Shown here: positions 50,312 through 58,891 of the stretch, piece after piece
Position numbering within the stretch: position 1 is the stretch's first letter
How the letters are laid out: each line of letters begins with the position of its first letter
Assembly (NCBI GenBank): GCA_015075405.1
Contig: JABTUK010000001.1
Location: forward strand, 1,922,001-1,986,000
Direction of reading: 5' to 3'
Length of the DNA: 64,000 nucleotides
DNA from: Anaerolineales bacterium
GTDB lineage: Bacteria > Chloroflexota > Anaerolineae > 4572-78 > J111
Made by a program: the position numbers and the translations under genes
Notes under the pieces: generated by a model
What the model saw: only the letters and a program-made list of their open reading frames with translations
Databases searched by the model: none
What the model was told of the DNA's origin: nothing

Positions 50312-50728
50312 CTAGTCCCCAATCAACTGTACTACTACCTTACGCGAGCGGCGGCGATTGTCAAAATCCAGAAAGACAATTTGTTGCCACGTGCCCAGCA
50401 TAAGCTGCTTATTGGTAAAAGGCACACTCAGCGACGGCCCCAGCAAGGCGGCCCGCACATGCGAAAAGCCATTGCCATCATGCCAGCGCTGGTTGTGTTT
50501 GTACTCCCAGGCTTGGGCCGCCACCCGCTCAAAAAAATCTTCAAAGTCGGCCAGCATGCCGCTTTCATACTCAACGGTGGTAATGGCGCTGGTGGCGCTG
50601 GGCGTAAAAACGGTGGCAATCCCCTGGCTTAAGCCGCTTGCCTGCACGGCTGCCGCGACTGCTTCGGTAATATTGCGAATATCGCAGTAACCCTCAGTTG
50701 ATAGATGAAATTCTTGGGTGACAACCAT
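50312..50728 (-). CDS. YjbQ family protein (UPF0047)
   Basis: 138 residues. The family motif KHNQRWHDGNGFSHVRAALL carries the conserved His/Asn/Asp metal-like site (residues about 75-95), followed by GPSLSVPF. The TPSATSAITTVEYESG segment is also diagnostic. Known YjbQ proteins have weak thiamin phosphate synthase activity; the true role is unclear. It starts at the base directly after the pheT stop, so it is co-transcribed with pheST. Confidence 0.92.
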   Translation of the reverse strand: MVVTQEFHLSTEGYCDIRNITEAVAAAVQASGLSQGIATVFTPSATSAITTVEYESGMLADFEDFFERVAAQAWEYKHNQRWHDGNGFSHVRAALLGPSLSVPFTNKQLMLGTWQQIVFLDFDNRRRSRKVVVQLIGD

Positions 50729-53347
50729 TTAACCTCTTAATCTCGCGCCCAGTTCTCGCTCCAGCCGCTGCGTAATTTTCTGCTGCTGCTTGGCCGCGTC
50801 CTGGTCGGTCAGCGTCCGGTCCTCGGCCTGAAACGTCAGGCTATAGGCCAGGCTCTTTTTGCCCGCGCCGATTTGTTCGCCCCGAAAAAGGTCAAACAGC
50901 CGGACCTCGGTTAGCAGCGGCCGGCCGGTCTGGCTGATAAGGGCCTGAACCTGTTCGGCCGGGATGGCCTCATCTACAATGACCGCAATATCCTGCTGCA
51001 CCGGCGGGAAACGCGGCACACTTTTGACCACATGCCCGGCGGGGACTTGCGCCAGCAGCCGGTCAAGGTCAAAATCAGCCGCCAACACCGGCCAATCACT
51101 GTTGGTTTTGAAATCGTAACTTTGAGCAACATGGGGATGCAACTGGCCCAACACACCCACACTCTGGCCATTAACCGACAACTCCGCTACCCGGCCCGGA
51201 TAGTAGGCGGGCTGCCGGGTTGGACTGAATACAACGTTGTCCACATGCAGTCCGGCCAGAATTGACTCAACCACACCTTTCAAATCAAAGAAATCAACCG
51301 GCGCTGTGTCGGCTCCCAGCCAGCTTTGCTCCTCACGAGCGCCGGTCATGACTACCGCTAAACGCCGCTGCTCTTCAGGCAAAACAGCAGGCTCATCAAT
51401 TTCTTCTTTCATGTCCGTTTTCGGGGGCAAATAGATATGGCCTACTTCAAACATTTGCACCCGCTGGTGGTGTTTGGTATTTTCGGCGGCTATTTCCAGC
51501 ACGCTGTTAAGCAAACTCTGGCGCATCGCCGCTCGCTCTGGTGTGGATGGGTTAGCCAACGTTACATACGACCGGCGGTCAACGGATTCCAGAATTCGCG
51601 CCTCCGCTTCGGGCGTGGTCAGCCGGTAGGTAATCACCTCCTGTAAGCCCGCCTGGACCAGCAAATCGCGGATCCGTTCTTCTCGATCCAATGATTCATT
51701 GTTTCGCTGCGGCGGCAGTTCATCCGCCATTTCCGAGACCGGCAGGCGGTCATAGCCGTAGATGCGGGCAATCTCTTCAATCAAATCGGCCTGGCCAATG
51801 ATTGGGTCTGTTGAGATGTCCAGGCGATGGTCTGGCACGGTCACCCGAAGAGCGTGAGGCGTGAGGCGTGAGGCGTGAGGCGAAGAGTCAGCCTCAATCT
51901 CTTCAACTTTGAACTCCAACGACTCTAAAATATTTTTGATTTCGGCCAGGCTTAATTCGACGCCCAGTAAGCGGGTCACTTCTTCCTGGGGCAGCTCAAC
52001 TGTTACCGGTTGGGGCGGGTTGGGATAATAATCCAACACATCGCCCGCAATTTTTCCGCCGGCCAGCTCGACCATAAGTTTGGCCCCGCGCAGCGCCCCA
52101 ACCATGGCCTGGCTGGGATGGACGCCCCGGCTGAAGCGATAAGCCGCCTCGGATTTGATGTTGAGCGCCTGGCTGGTGCGGCGAATGTTGATAAAGTTCC
52201 AGGCCGCCGCTTCGAGCAGGATATTTTGGCTGTGCTCGCTCACCTCGGTTTCGCCGCCACCCATGATACCCCCGATGCTCAAATTTCCTTGAGGGTCTGT
52301 GACCAAAATTGAAAAATTGGGCATTTCGTGGGTTTTCCCGTCGAGGGTCAGCACCGTTTCGCCCGGCTGGGCCAGGCGGGTGATGATTTTGACCGGGCCT
52401 TGCCCCCCCTCAGTCCCCCCCACTGGGGGGGAATTATATTTTTGTGCCCGGCGGCGCAGCGCGTCCCAATCAAAGGCATGGTTGGGCTGGCCCATCTCCA
52501 GCATCACATAGTTGCTGATGTCTACGATATTGCTGATAGGGCGCATGCCGGCCAGTCGCAGGCGGCGCTGCATCCAATAGGGTGAGTCTTTGATAGTGAT
52601 ACCTTTGATGAGAATTGCCACAAAACGCGGGTTGAGGTCCGGCTCGGTCGTTTCGATAACCAGACTCTCCCCCTGCTCCCTCTCCGAAGGGGGGGGAAGC
52701 GTCGTATCAGGGTAGCGCAGCTTTTGGCCGGTCAGCGCGACCACTTCGCGGGCCACCCCCAAAATCGAAGCGCAGCGGCTCATATTGGGGGTGATGTCAA
52801 TATCCAGCACGGCGTCGCCCCACAGGTCAACCAGGGGTGTGCCGGGTGGGGCGGCTTCGGTGGTCAGGATGATGCCCTCGTGCTCGTCGCTGAGGCCCAA
52901 TTCTTTTTCGGAGCAGAGCATGTGCCGGTTCATAATACCGCGAATTTCGCGGCCTTTGAGCTTCATTTTAACGCCCGGCTCTTTGGCGTGGCCGTCGTAC
53001 ACAGTGGCTCCTTCCATCACAAAGGGTGATTTTAGCCCCAGGCGGCTGATGTGGCCCTGGCCGACAAATTCAAACAGGTTGGGCGCGCCGGTGACAACGG
53101 TTTCCGGCTGGGCCGCGCCGATGTCAACCGTCGCCAAAACCAGGCGGTCGGCCTGGGGATGCTGCTCCACTTTCAAAATATGGCCCAGCACCAGCTTGTC
53201 CCGCTCCCAGACCAGGTCGGCTCCTTCAACCCCAATGTAGCGAATAGAGCCAACTTCCAGCCCGGCCAGAGTCAGCCGCTCAGCCAACTCTTCAACCGAG
53301 AGGGTAATGTCTACAAAATCTTTTAACCAGCTTACAGGTACTTTCAT
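50729..53347 (-). CDS. pheT: Phenylalanine--tRNA ligase beta subunit
   Basis: 872 residues with the usual order: N-terminal domain (MKVPVSWLKDFVDI), tRNA-binding OB-fold (about 40-150), B3/B4 editing domain (about 215-400), B5 (about 420-510), catalytic-like core (IARIYGYDRLP, then GLQEVITYRL) and C-terminal anticodon-binding FDX-ACB domain (SVPRFPPVQQDIAVIVDEAI). It forms the alpha2-beta2 enzyme with PheS, whose gene lies upstream. Three extra peptide loops, at about residues 216-228, 304-315 and 487-499, are encoded by palindromic or tandem repeats and are not part of normal PheT. Confidence 0.96.
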   Translation of the reverse strand: MKVPVSWLKDFVDITLSVEELAERLTLAGLEVGSIRYIGVEGADLVWERDKLVLGHILKVEQHPQADRLVLATVDIGAAQPETVVTGAPNLFEFVGQGHISRLGLKSPFVMEGATVYDGHAKEPGVKMKLKGREIRGIMNRHMLCSEKELGLSDEHEGIILTTEAAPPGTPLVDLWGDAVLDIDITPNMSRCASILGVAREVVALTGQKLRYPDTTLPPPSEREQGESLVIETTEPDLNPRFVAILIKGITIKDSPYWMQRRLRLAGMRPISNIVDISNYVMLEMGQPNHAFDWDALRRRAQKYNSPPVGGTEGGQGPVKIITRLAQPGETVLTLDGKTHEMPNFSILVTDPQGNLSIGGIMGGGETEVSEHSQNILLEAAAWNFINIRRTSQALNIKSEAAYRFSRGVHPSQAMVGALRGAKLMVELAGGKIAGDVLDYYPNPPQPVTVELPQEEVTRLLGVELSLAEIKNILESLEFKVEEIEADSSPHASRLTPHALRVTVPDHRLDISTDPIIGQADLIEEIARIYGYDRLPVSEMADELPPQRNNESLDREERIRDLLVQAGLQEVITYRLTTPEAEARILESVDRRSYVTLANPSTPERAAMRQSLLNSVLEIAAENTKHHQRVQMFEVGHIYLPPKTDMKEEIDEPAVLPEEQRRLAVVMTGAREEQSWLGADTAPVDFFDLKGVVESILAGLHVDNVVFSPTRQPAYYPGRVAELSVNGQSVGVLGQLHPHVAQSYDFKTNSDWPVLAADFDLDRLLAQVPAGHVVKSVPRFPPVQQDIAVIVDEAIPAEQVQALISQTGRPLLTEVRLFDLFRGEQIGAGKKSLAYSLTFQAEDRTLTDQDAAKQQQKITQRLERELGARLRG
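51850..51886. repeat. Tandem repeat GCGTGAGGC inserted in frame in pheT
   Basis: Four copies of GCGTGAGGC encode the peptide SSPHASRLTPHAL on the minus strand, between a Glu-rich segment and the conserved RVTVPDHRLDI. Confidence 0.85.
52401..52434. repeat. Palindromic repeat inserted in frame in pheT
   Basis: GCCCCCCCTCAGTCCCCCC opposite GGGGGG. It encodes the extra loop NSPPVGGTEGGQ between RAQKY and GPVKIITR, where other PheT proteins have no such loop. Confidence 0.78.
52664..52699. repeat. Palindromic repeat inserted in frame in pheT
   Basis: CTCCCCCTGCTCCCTCTCC opposite GGGGGGGG. It encodes LPPPSEREQGE in the linker before SLVIETTEPD. Confidence 0.75.
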
Positions 53348-53384
53348 AATGTGATAATCTCAATTAATTATAAATTATTGGAAA

Positions 53385-53450
53385 ACGTGGTGCGTAGTGC
53401 GTGGTGCGTAACAAATAAAATACCCACGTATCACGCACCACGCATTACGA
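53385..53450. repeat. Direct-repeat hairpin (unit GTGGTGCGTA) between pheS and pheT
   Basis: Left arm ACGTGGTGCGTAGTGCGTGG plus TGCGTAA. Right arm CACGTATCACGCACCACGCA. It separates two genes that must be co-expressed, so it cannot be a full terminator. Confidence 0.9.
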
Positions 53451-53453
53451 TAA

Positions 53454-54479
53454 CTAAAACTGTTCCAGGAAACGCAAATCATTGCCCCAGAAGTAACGAA
53501 TATCCTCGATACCGTGGCGCAGCATGGTGATGCGCTCCGGCCCCATGCCAAAGGCAAAGCCGCTGACTTTTTCGGGGTCGTAGCCGCCGTTGCGTAGCAC
53601 GGTGGGGTGGACCATGCCGCAGCCGCAAATTTCCAGCCAGCCGGTGTATTTGCAGAGGCGGCAGCCTTTGCCATCGCATAAAAAGCACTGCACGTCTACC
53701 TCGGCGGACGGCTCGGTGAAGGGGAAGTGGCTGGCCCGAAAGCGCACGGGCCGCCCTTCGCCGTAAAGCCGGCGGGCAAAGTTGATCAGCGTGCCTTTTA
53801 AATCGCTAAAGCGAATGTTTGGCCCCACGGCCAGCCCTTCGACCTGGTGGAACTGGATTTCGGAGCGGGCGGTTATCTGCTCGTTGCGGTAGCACATGCC
53901 GGGCAGGATGACCCGAATCGGTTCCGGGTAAAAGTCGCGCATAGCCCGAATCTGGCCGGGCGAGGTGTGGGTGCGTAGCAGCACGTCGGGGTTGGTGGTG
54001 TAAAAGGTGTCCTGCATCTCACGGGCCGGGTGGTGGGGTGGGAAGTTGAGCAGTTGGAAGTTCATCTCATCCGTTTCAACATCGCGGCTGCGATAGATTT
54101 GGAAGCCCATCTCGGCCCAAATCTGGTAGATGCGGCGCAGGGTTTGGTTGCTGGGATGCAGCCGCCCGCGCGAAACCGGCCGGCCCGGCAGAGTCACGTC
54201 GAGACTGCCTTCGGTCAGGCTTTTTTCTAGCTCGGCAGCTTTGATGGCCGAGGCTTTTTGCTCGTAGGCGGCTTCGAGGGCCTGTTTGAGCTGGTTGGCC
54301 CGCTGGCCGAAGGTGGGCCGCTGGGCGGGGGGTAGTTCACTCACCCGGCGCAAAAGTTGGGTCAGTTCGCCTTTGCGGCCAATATAGTGGCCGTGCCAGG
54401 CAGCCAGAGCATCACCGCTTTCAAGTTGGGCGAGTTGGGCCTGAGCTGTTTCGGTCAGGGTTTCAAGTTGATCGAGCAT
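53454..54479 (-). CDS. pheS: Phenylalanine--tRNA ligase alpha subunit
   Basis: 341-residue class II synthetase subunit. An N-terminal coiled coil (about 1-90) is followed by motif 1, motif 2 (RVILPGMCYRNEQITARSEI, then FHQVEGL) and motif 3 (GFAFGMGPERITMLRHGI). A Cys-rich hairpin CFLCDGKGCRLCKYTGW (about residue 265) is typical of one bacterial PheS subgroup and may bind zinc. GGAG lies eight bases before the ATG at 54479. Confidence 0.97.
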   Translation of the reverse strand: MLDQLETLTETAQAQLAQLESGDALAAWHGHYIGRKGELTQLLRRVSELPPAQRPTFGQRANQLKQALEAAYEQKASAIKAAELEKSLTEGSLDVTLPGRPVSRGRLHPSNQTLRRIYQIWAEMGFQIYRSRDVETDEMNFQLLNFPPHHPAREMQDTFYTTNPDVLLRTHTSPGQIRAMRDFYPEPIRVILPGMCYRNEQITARSEIQFHQVEGLAVGPNIRFSDLKGTLINFARRLYGEGRPVRFRASHFPFTEPSAEVDVQCFLCDGKGCRLCKYTGWLEICGCGMVHPTVLRNGGYDPEKVSGFAFGMGPERITMLRHGIEDIRYFWGNDLRFLEQF

Positions 54480-54622
54480 GCATTTCTCTCCTGTAAATGA
54501 CCGCCGACGGCTGACCGCCGACCGCTGTAAGAAATTTTCGCGCTTCGCGTCGGTGGTGTGCTGCCAGGGTCGTAATGTCTCCTCGGATTATGAGTCGGTT
54601 TGAGCTAATTGCTCCAAAAAGT

Positions 54623-54982
54623 TTAGATTTTTTCCCCTGTTTCATAAACTCGTTGGGTAAAAAGGGTATGGGGTGGCAAATCACGCAAGTCAATGAACCA
54701 GTCCGGCAAAGCCTCTTGCAAGTCGCGCCAAAAGGCAAAATAATCTTCGGCGGCGCCGCCCTCAATCGCTACATCAATATCGGAGTTGGTTTGAAACCTG
54801 CCGAACCGGAGCACAGAGCCAAACAAATAGACAGCTTTTATGGCCGAATATTGAGGTAAAAGTGCTGGCACAACCTCTTTGATTTCCTTAAGCGCCCGTT
54901 TTCGCCTGACTTCTCGTTCCTCCAGGCTTTGCTGGAGGCGAGCCTGAAAGGAGCGGCGATAAGTTTGGATATCGGTCATCAT
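54623..54982 (-). CDS. Nucleotidyltransferase-domain protein (MNT type)
   Basis: 119 residues with the polymerase-beta-fold motif LFGSVLRFGRFQTNSDIDVA (GS-x10-DxD, about residues 55-73) and a third acidic residue in FIDLRDL. An N-terminal helical tail is present. MNT proteins often work with a HEPN toxin, but no HEPN gene is adjacent, so it is a solitary member or the partner is lost. I start at ATG 54982, with GGA upstream. Confidence 0.82.
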   Translation of the reverse strand: MMTDIQTYRRSFQARLQQSLEEREVRRKRALKEIKEVVPALLPQYSAIKAVYLFGSVLRFGRFQTNSDIDVAIEGGAAEDYFAFWRDLQEALPDWFIDLRDLPPHTLFTQRVYETGEKI

Positions 54983-55051
54983 ATTTTTTTCCAAAGGTTG
55001 GCTTCAACTTGCATGATAATCCATCTTAATTTAGGGTCAAGTGATGGGGTT

Positions 55052-55089
55052 ATAAAAAACAAAAAGGACGCAACCGTGTGGTCGCGCCC
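55052..55089 (-). terminator. Terminator of the 53-residue membrane protein gene
   Basis: On the minus strand GGCGCGACC, ACAC, GGTTGCGTCC followed by TTTTTGTTTTTT. It lies 27 bases downstream of the small gene's stop. Confidence 0.85.
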
Positions 55090-55115
55090 CTTGCCATTTA
55101 TCAGCTTAACTTATG

Positions 55116-55277
55116 TTAGCCGCTAACCTGCATGCGCCACACCCATACAATCCATACCCTAAAAAAGAAAAAAGATATCGCCCCAAGCACTGATAACGCC
55201 AGAAACCCAGGAGCGGCTTGAACCGATAGTTTTACCTGAGAATTGTTTTGCCATAGAGATTGAGGTTGCTTAGACAT
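55116..55277 (-). CDS. 53-residue single-helix membrane protein with its own promoter and terminator
   Basis: MSKQPQSLWQNNSQVKLSVQ, then a single hydrophobic helix (FLALSVLGAISFFFFRVWIV) ending in WVWRMQVSG. It lies between a strong promoter (55304-55332) and a terminator (55052-55089), a complete one-gene transcription unit. A weak AAGAAG precedes the ATG. The soluble N terminus is polar and the C terminus rich in Trp and basic residues. I recognise no family. Confidence 0.68.
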   Translation of the reverse strand: MSKQPQSLWQNNSQVKLSVQAAPGFLALSVLGAISFFFFRVWIVWVWRMQVSG

Positions 55278-55303
55278 TATTACTTCTTTAATCCTTTAAT
55301 TGC

Positions 55304-55332
55304 ATCATATCATGCAAGAAAGAGCATGTCAA
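55304..55332 (-). promoter_or_regulatory. Strong promoter of the 53-residue membrane protein
   Basis: On the minus strand perfect TTGACA (55327-55332), 17 bases, TATGAT (55304-55309). Confidence 0.88.
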
Positions 55333-55372
55333 CCCCTTTTTCAGGGCCATGCTAGATCAAATTTGAATTGAC

Positions 55373-57280
55373 ATGACTCAATTTTGCATTTATGATGGCA
55401 GGTATCTTTCAATGGTCATATTGCCTCTCATCCTCGATATTATACTTTTGCTTGGTCTGCTTGCCAGCGCCCTGGTGTTCGGCAAGATGATCCTGGTGCG
55501 AGTCGGGCTGACATTTGCCTCCCTCTTGGAACAAAATCTGTTTGCTGTGGGGATTGGTTTAGCCGTCTTTGTTTACGTCATTGTTGGGTTAGCGGCTATT
55601 GGCGGCCTATATCCTGGGGTGGCCCGATTAGGATATGGTTTTAGTGTAGTGGTAAGCCTGATCTATATTTATCGGCACGGACTACCTAAAAGGCTACCCA
55701 CCCGGCTAACCCGGCTTGAGCAGCTTTTTATTTCCCTGCTGTTTATCATTGCTTTTTTTGCGCTGATAGCGGTTCTCGCTCCGCCGACCGATTGGGATGG
55801 GCTGATGTATCATTTGGAAGTGCCCAAAAGGTATATTCAGGCCGGTGGCTACGTTTATATTCCTAACGGCTACGCTAATTTTCCCCAATTTATTGAATCG
55901 CTCTATGCCTTGGCTATGCTGCTATATGATGACATATTGGCGCGCTTGTTCAATCTCGCTTGTGGGGGATTAGCTACCCTGACAGTATACGCTATCACTC
56001 GTCGTTTTGTTGAGCGCCATGTTGCGCTGTTGGCGTCGTTGATCTTTGTCAGCAGTCCTCTCGTTATTTTTGTTTTTGTTGAGGTATTTATAGAAGCAGG
56101 GCTAACTTTTTATAGTCTATTGGCGATTCTGGCGCTTATAAGCTGGCAGACTGATGGTGACCGGCGCTGGTTTTGGTTAAGTGCCGTAATGATAGGTATT
56201 TCACTCGGTATCAAATATTACACCATTGTTCTGGGGCCAATTTTGGGCTGGGTTTTGCTTGAGCGGGTTTGGTGGACGGAAAAACGCTCGTTGCCAGCAG
56301 TCTTACATTTGGGACTCAAGGCTAGTTTTGTAGCTTTAATATTCCCTCTGCCCTGGCTTATCAAAAATATGATTTTGATGGGTGATCCCATCTTTCCCAT
56401 CATTTCCAGTTTTTTAGGGCGGTGGGGACAGGGCATTGCTCAGGCTAATTGGGCCTACTATGGTATGGGGTACAGTCTATTGGATTACGCGCTTTTACCC
56501 TGGCGTATGACGTTTGGCGACCGATTTGGTATGCCCAAACCAGGTCCTCTTTTTTTTATTCTCCTGCCGTTGTTATTTGGATTGCCCCGTATTCCTGGCC
56601 AGGTGCGCTGGCTGGCTGGTGTGGTGCTGGTGTGGTTTATCTTTTGGGCTAACAGCGCCGGACAAAGTGTGCGCTTTTTTTTGCCGGGATTGGCTCTGTT
56701 GAGTATTGTGGCTGCCGTCAGCTTGGCTTATTTACCCCCCTGGGCCACCCGACTTCGCCCCCTGTTGATTGTTACGATTATTACTGTGATTTTATATAAT
56801 CTTGTTTGGCCAATTTATTTTGCTTCTTGGTCGCTGCCATATGTTACCGGCCAGGAATCTCGTCATGAATATCTCATGAATAGACTCGACCTTTACCCGG
56901 TCGTTGACTACACCCGCCGCCACTTACCGGCTACAGCCCGAATTGCCACCGTGTGGGAAGAGCGTGGCTACTATTTTGATCGGCCTCTGGTCATTGGGCA
57001 ATCGCCGGATGGAGCATTTCTGCATCGGTTTGTTAAGGATGACGACCCGGCTGCATTGGCCGAAGCCTTTTTATCACGTGGATTGACTCATCTCATCATT
57101 AATGATCACCTCACCAACGATCCTGAGTTCAATCTACGTGATAAATATATCTATAGAGTCAAAACGCAATCATTGCTGGTACATCAGCCTAATTTCCAGA
57201 CTTGTTACCTGCGTCCTCTTTTTGAGTATAAAGGTATTTTCCTCTACGAAATATTATCATTGTCAACCTGTGCTGAATAG
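55373..57280 (+). CDS. GT-C-type glycosyltransferase, multi-pass membrane protein
   Basis: 635 residues with about eleven membrane helices. The first extracytoplasmic loop after the initial helices carries the acidic motif APPTDWDGLMYHLEVPKRYI (about residue 140), in the position of the catalytic Asp of GT39/GT83-type enzymes that use polyprenyl-phosphate sugars. A soluble C-terminal domain (about 510-635) includes IATVWEERGYYFDRPLVIGQ. It probably adds sugars on the outer membrane face. A start at Met14 (55412) is possible. The gene converges on the second glycosyltransferase. Confidence 0.8.
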   Translation: MTQFCIYDGRYLSMVILPLILDIILLLGLLASALVFGKMILVRVGLTFASLLEQNLFAVGIGLAVFVYVIVGLAAIGGLYPGVARLGYGFSVVVSLIYIYRHGLPKRLPTRLTRLEQLFISLLFIIAFFALIAVLAPPTDWDGLMYHLEVPKRYIQAGGYVYIPNGYANFPQFIESLYALAMLLYDDILARLFNLACGGLATLTVYAITRRFVERHVALLASLIFVSSPLVIFVFVEVFIEAGLTFYSLLAILALISWQTDGDRRWFWLSAVMIGISLGIKYYTIVLGPILGWVLLERVWWTEKRSLPAVLHLGLKASFVALIFPLPWLIKNMILMGDPIFPIISSFLGRWGQGIAQANWAYYGMGYSLLDYALLPWRMTFGDRFGMPKPGPLFFILLPLLFGLPRIPGQVRWLAGVVLVWFIFWANSAGQSVRFFLPGLALLSIVAAVSLAYLPPWATRLRPLLIVTIITVILYNLVWPIYFASWSLPYVTGQESRHEYLMNRLDLYPVVDYTRRHLPATARIATVWEERGYYFDRPLVIGQSPDGAFLHRFVKDDDPAALAEAFLSRGLTHLIINDHLTNDPEFNLRDKYIYRVKTQSLLVHQPNFQTCYLRPLFEYKGIFLYEILSLSTCAE

Positions 57281-57357
57281 GAGTAATCAAGGAGCAGCCG
57301 CACAGCTTTTTATGACCAGACGGCTCTGATGCTCAGGCTTTTGGAACACTGCCAAAG

Positions 57358-58785
57358 TTACAGAGCAAGGTGAGCTTGCCCCATCCCAATCGTGGTCAAG
57401 CGGCTCGTTGAGCAGTAACAAAGTGGGTTCAGTCTGCGTCTTAACCGATTGATGCAGAACTTGAGGTGATGTATACTTTTCAGTTTAATCGTTGACATGT
57501 GATTGTCCAAGTAAAGGCGCAGCCCTTCTTGAGTTGGCCCTGGGTGAGAGCCTGTAATAACAGTGATTTCCCCCTTTGTACCCGCTTCCTGGCGTAAACG
57601 AGTGACAACTTCAGCCAAACCATAGCCTGCCGGCCAGCCGGTGACATATTGCCAACGATCTATGACTGTAAAGGGAGCCTCGCTGGGGTTGGTAATGAGG
57701 CGATAATCAAATATTAGACTGGGCAACATAGCCAAAAGACACACAAAGGATAACCAGACGCCCTTGGATCTCAACCGAGTGCTTTCACCCACGATTAAAA
57801 CCCAGTCGTTAATGGCTCGGGCGGCCAAAACAATAATTATGGGTACAATTGGCAGTAAATAACGGCTAAACCAAACGTCTTTAGCTAAAAGAAGGTAAAC
57901 ACCAGGGGTCAGCAACAGGAGCACGGCTAACAAAATGGCTTGACGCGCTTTAGAAAGAAGCTCATAACCGAGACGTGTTAAGGCTAACAATAAGATGGGC
58001 CAGGTGACATAAGTCATCAAGTCTACCCAGGTTTCGCCCAGGCTATACATCCGCCAGTCACTAGCTGATACTTGTGAGGCAATCGGATTAAATACACTTC
58101 GAACTGCTGCTTCGTAAAGAAACTGCTTTGGCAGTTCAAAGATCGTGGGTGAGGCCACCAGGAAGGCAATGAGGTAGGAATAGATAAAGGGCTTAATCGT
58201 TGACTTTTGCTCTTTCAGAATAATAAAAGCCAGAATTGGAATAACCCAATATATAAATCCGCTGAGTTTGGTTAAATAAGCCAGTCCCAGGCAAAGACCT
58301 AGGGCATAACTGCTGGCCTTACTTGCGTCCCGAATAAGCTTGATGCTAAATATTAAAATCAGAGTTGCTAGCCCCGCCAGCAAACTATCAACTAAAGCCA
58401 TACGCTCGCAAATAAGAGGTAGGGGCAAAAATACATAAATCAGCGCAGCCAGCCAAGCCGAATTTGAGTCAGGCCACAAGGTACGCGCCAGGTAAAAAGT
58501 TGCAATCCCACTGATCAAACCAGTTCCAATGGATAGGATTCGAGCAGCAACGAGAGGGTCGTTGGCTAAATTGATAACTAAGGCAATGAGCCAAATGTAA
58601 AGGAATTTACCGGCTGCCGTACCCTGTAAAAAATTGCCTGTAACTAACATCTGCTGCGCCCAACTAAGATGTAATCCTTCATCAACAAAAATGGGTAGAG
58701 CAGTTAGGTTAGTCAAACGACTGGCCCAAAAAAGAGCGAATAATAGGCCGCCAGCCAGCCAGGGAAGAAAAAGGCGTTCTTTCAT
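57358..58785 (-). CDS. GT39/ArnT-like glycosyltransferase with apparent C-terminal frameshift
   Basis: 475 residues as read, with about eleven membrane helices and the PMT_2 catalytic loop LPIFVDEGLHLSWAQQML (about residue 38), so it transfers sugars from a lipid carrier. After GLRLYLDNHMSTIKLKS the reading frame degenerates into a basic, Cys-rich tail. Adding one base in the AAAA run at 57477-57480 opens another frame (KTQTEPTLLLLNEPLDHDWD, then VTLAVFQKP) that looks like real protein and stops at 57287, seven bases from the convergent gene's stop. A frameshift mutation or sequencing error is likely. Confidence 0.82.
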   Translation of the reverse strand: MKERLFLPWLAGGLLFALFWASRLTNLTALPIFVDEGLHLSWAQQMLVTGNFLQGTAAGKFLYIWLIALVINLANDPLVAARILSIGTGLISGIATFYLARTLWPDSNSAWLAALIYVFLPLPLICERMALVDSLLAGLATLILIFSIKLIRDASKASSYALGLCLGLAYLTKLSGFIYWVIPILAFIILKEQKSTIKPFIYSYLIAFLVASPTIFELPKQFLYEAAVRSVFNPIASQVSASDWRMYSLGETWVDLMTYVTWPILLLALTRLGYELLSKARQAILLAVLLLLTPGVYLLLAKDVWFSRYLLPIVPIIIVLAARAINDWVLIVGESTRLRSKGVWLSFVCLLAMLPSLIFDYRLITNPSEAPFTVIDRWQYVTGWPAGYGLAEVVTRLRQEAGTKGEITVITGSHPGPTQEGLRLYLDNHMSTIKLKSIHHLKFCINRLRRRLNPLCYCSTSRLTTIGMGQAHLAL

Positions 58786-58891
58786 CTTCCTCAGTATATC
58801 AAAAACTCTAAGCCTGACAATTTCTCCACAAACTCACTAAATTCCCATATTGTTTTAATCAACTTACTTTACACTATGACTCAATGTTGCT

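Noticed and set aside
54480..54622. Possible HEPN toxin partner for the nucleotidyltransferase
   Set aside because: The 140 bases downstream contain no frame with HEPN features; they are the pheS leader.
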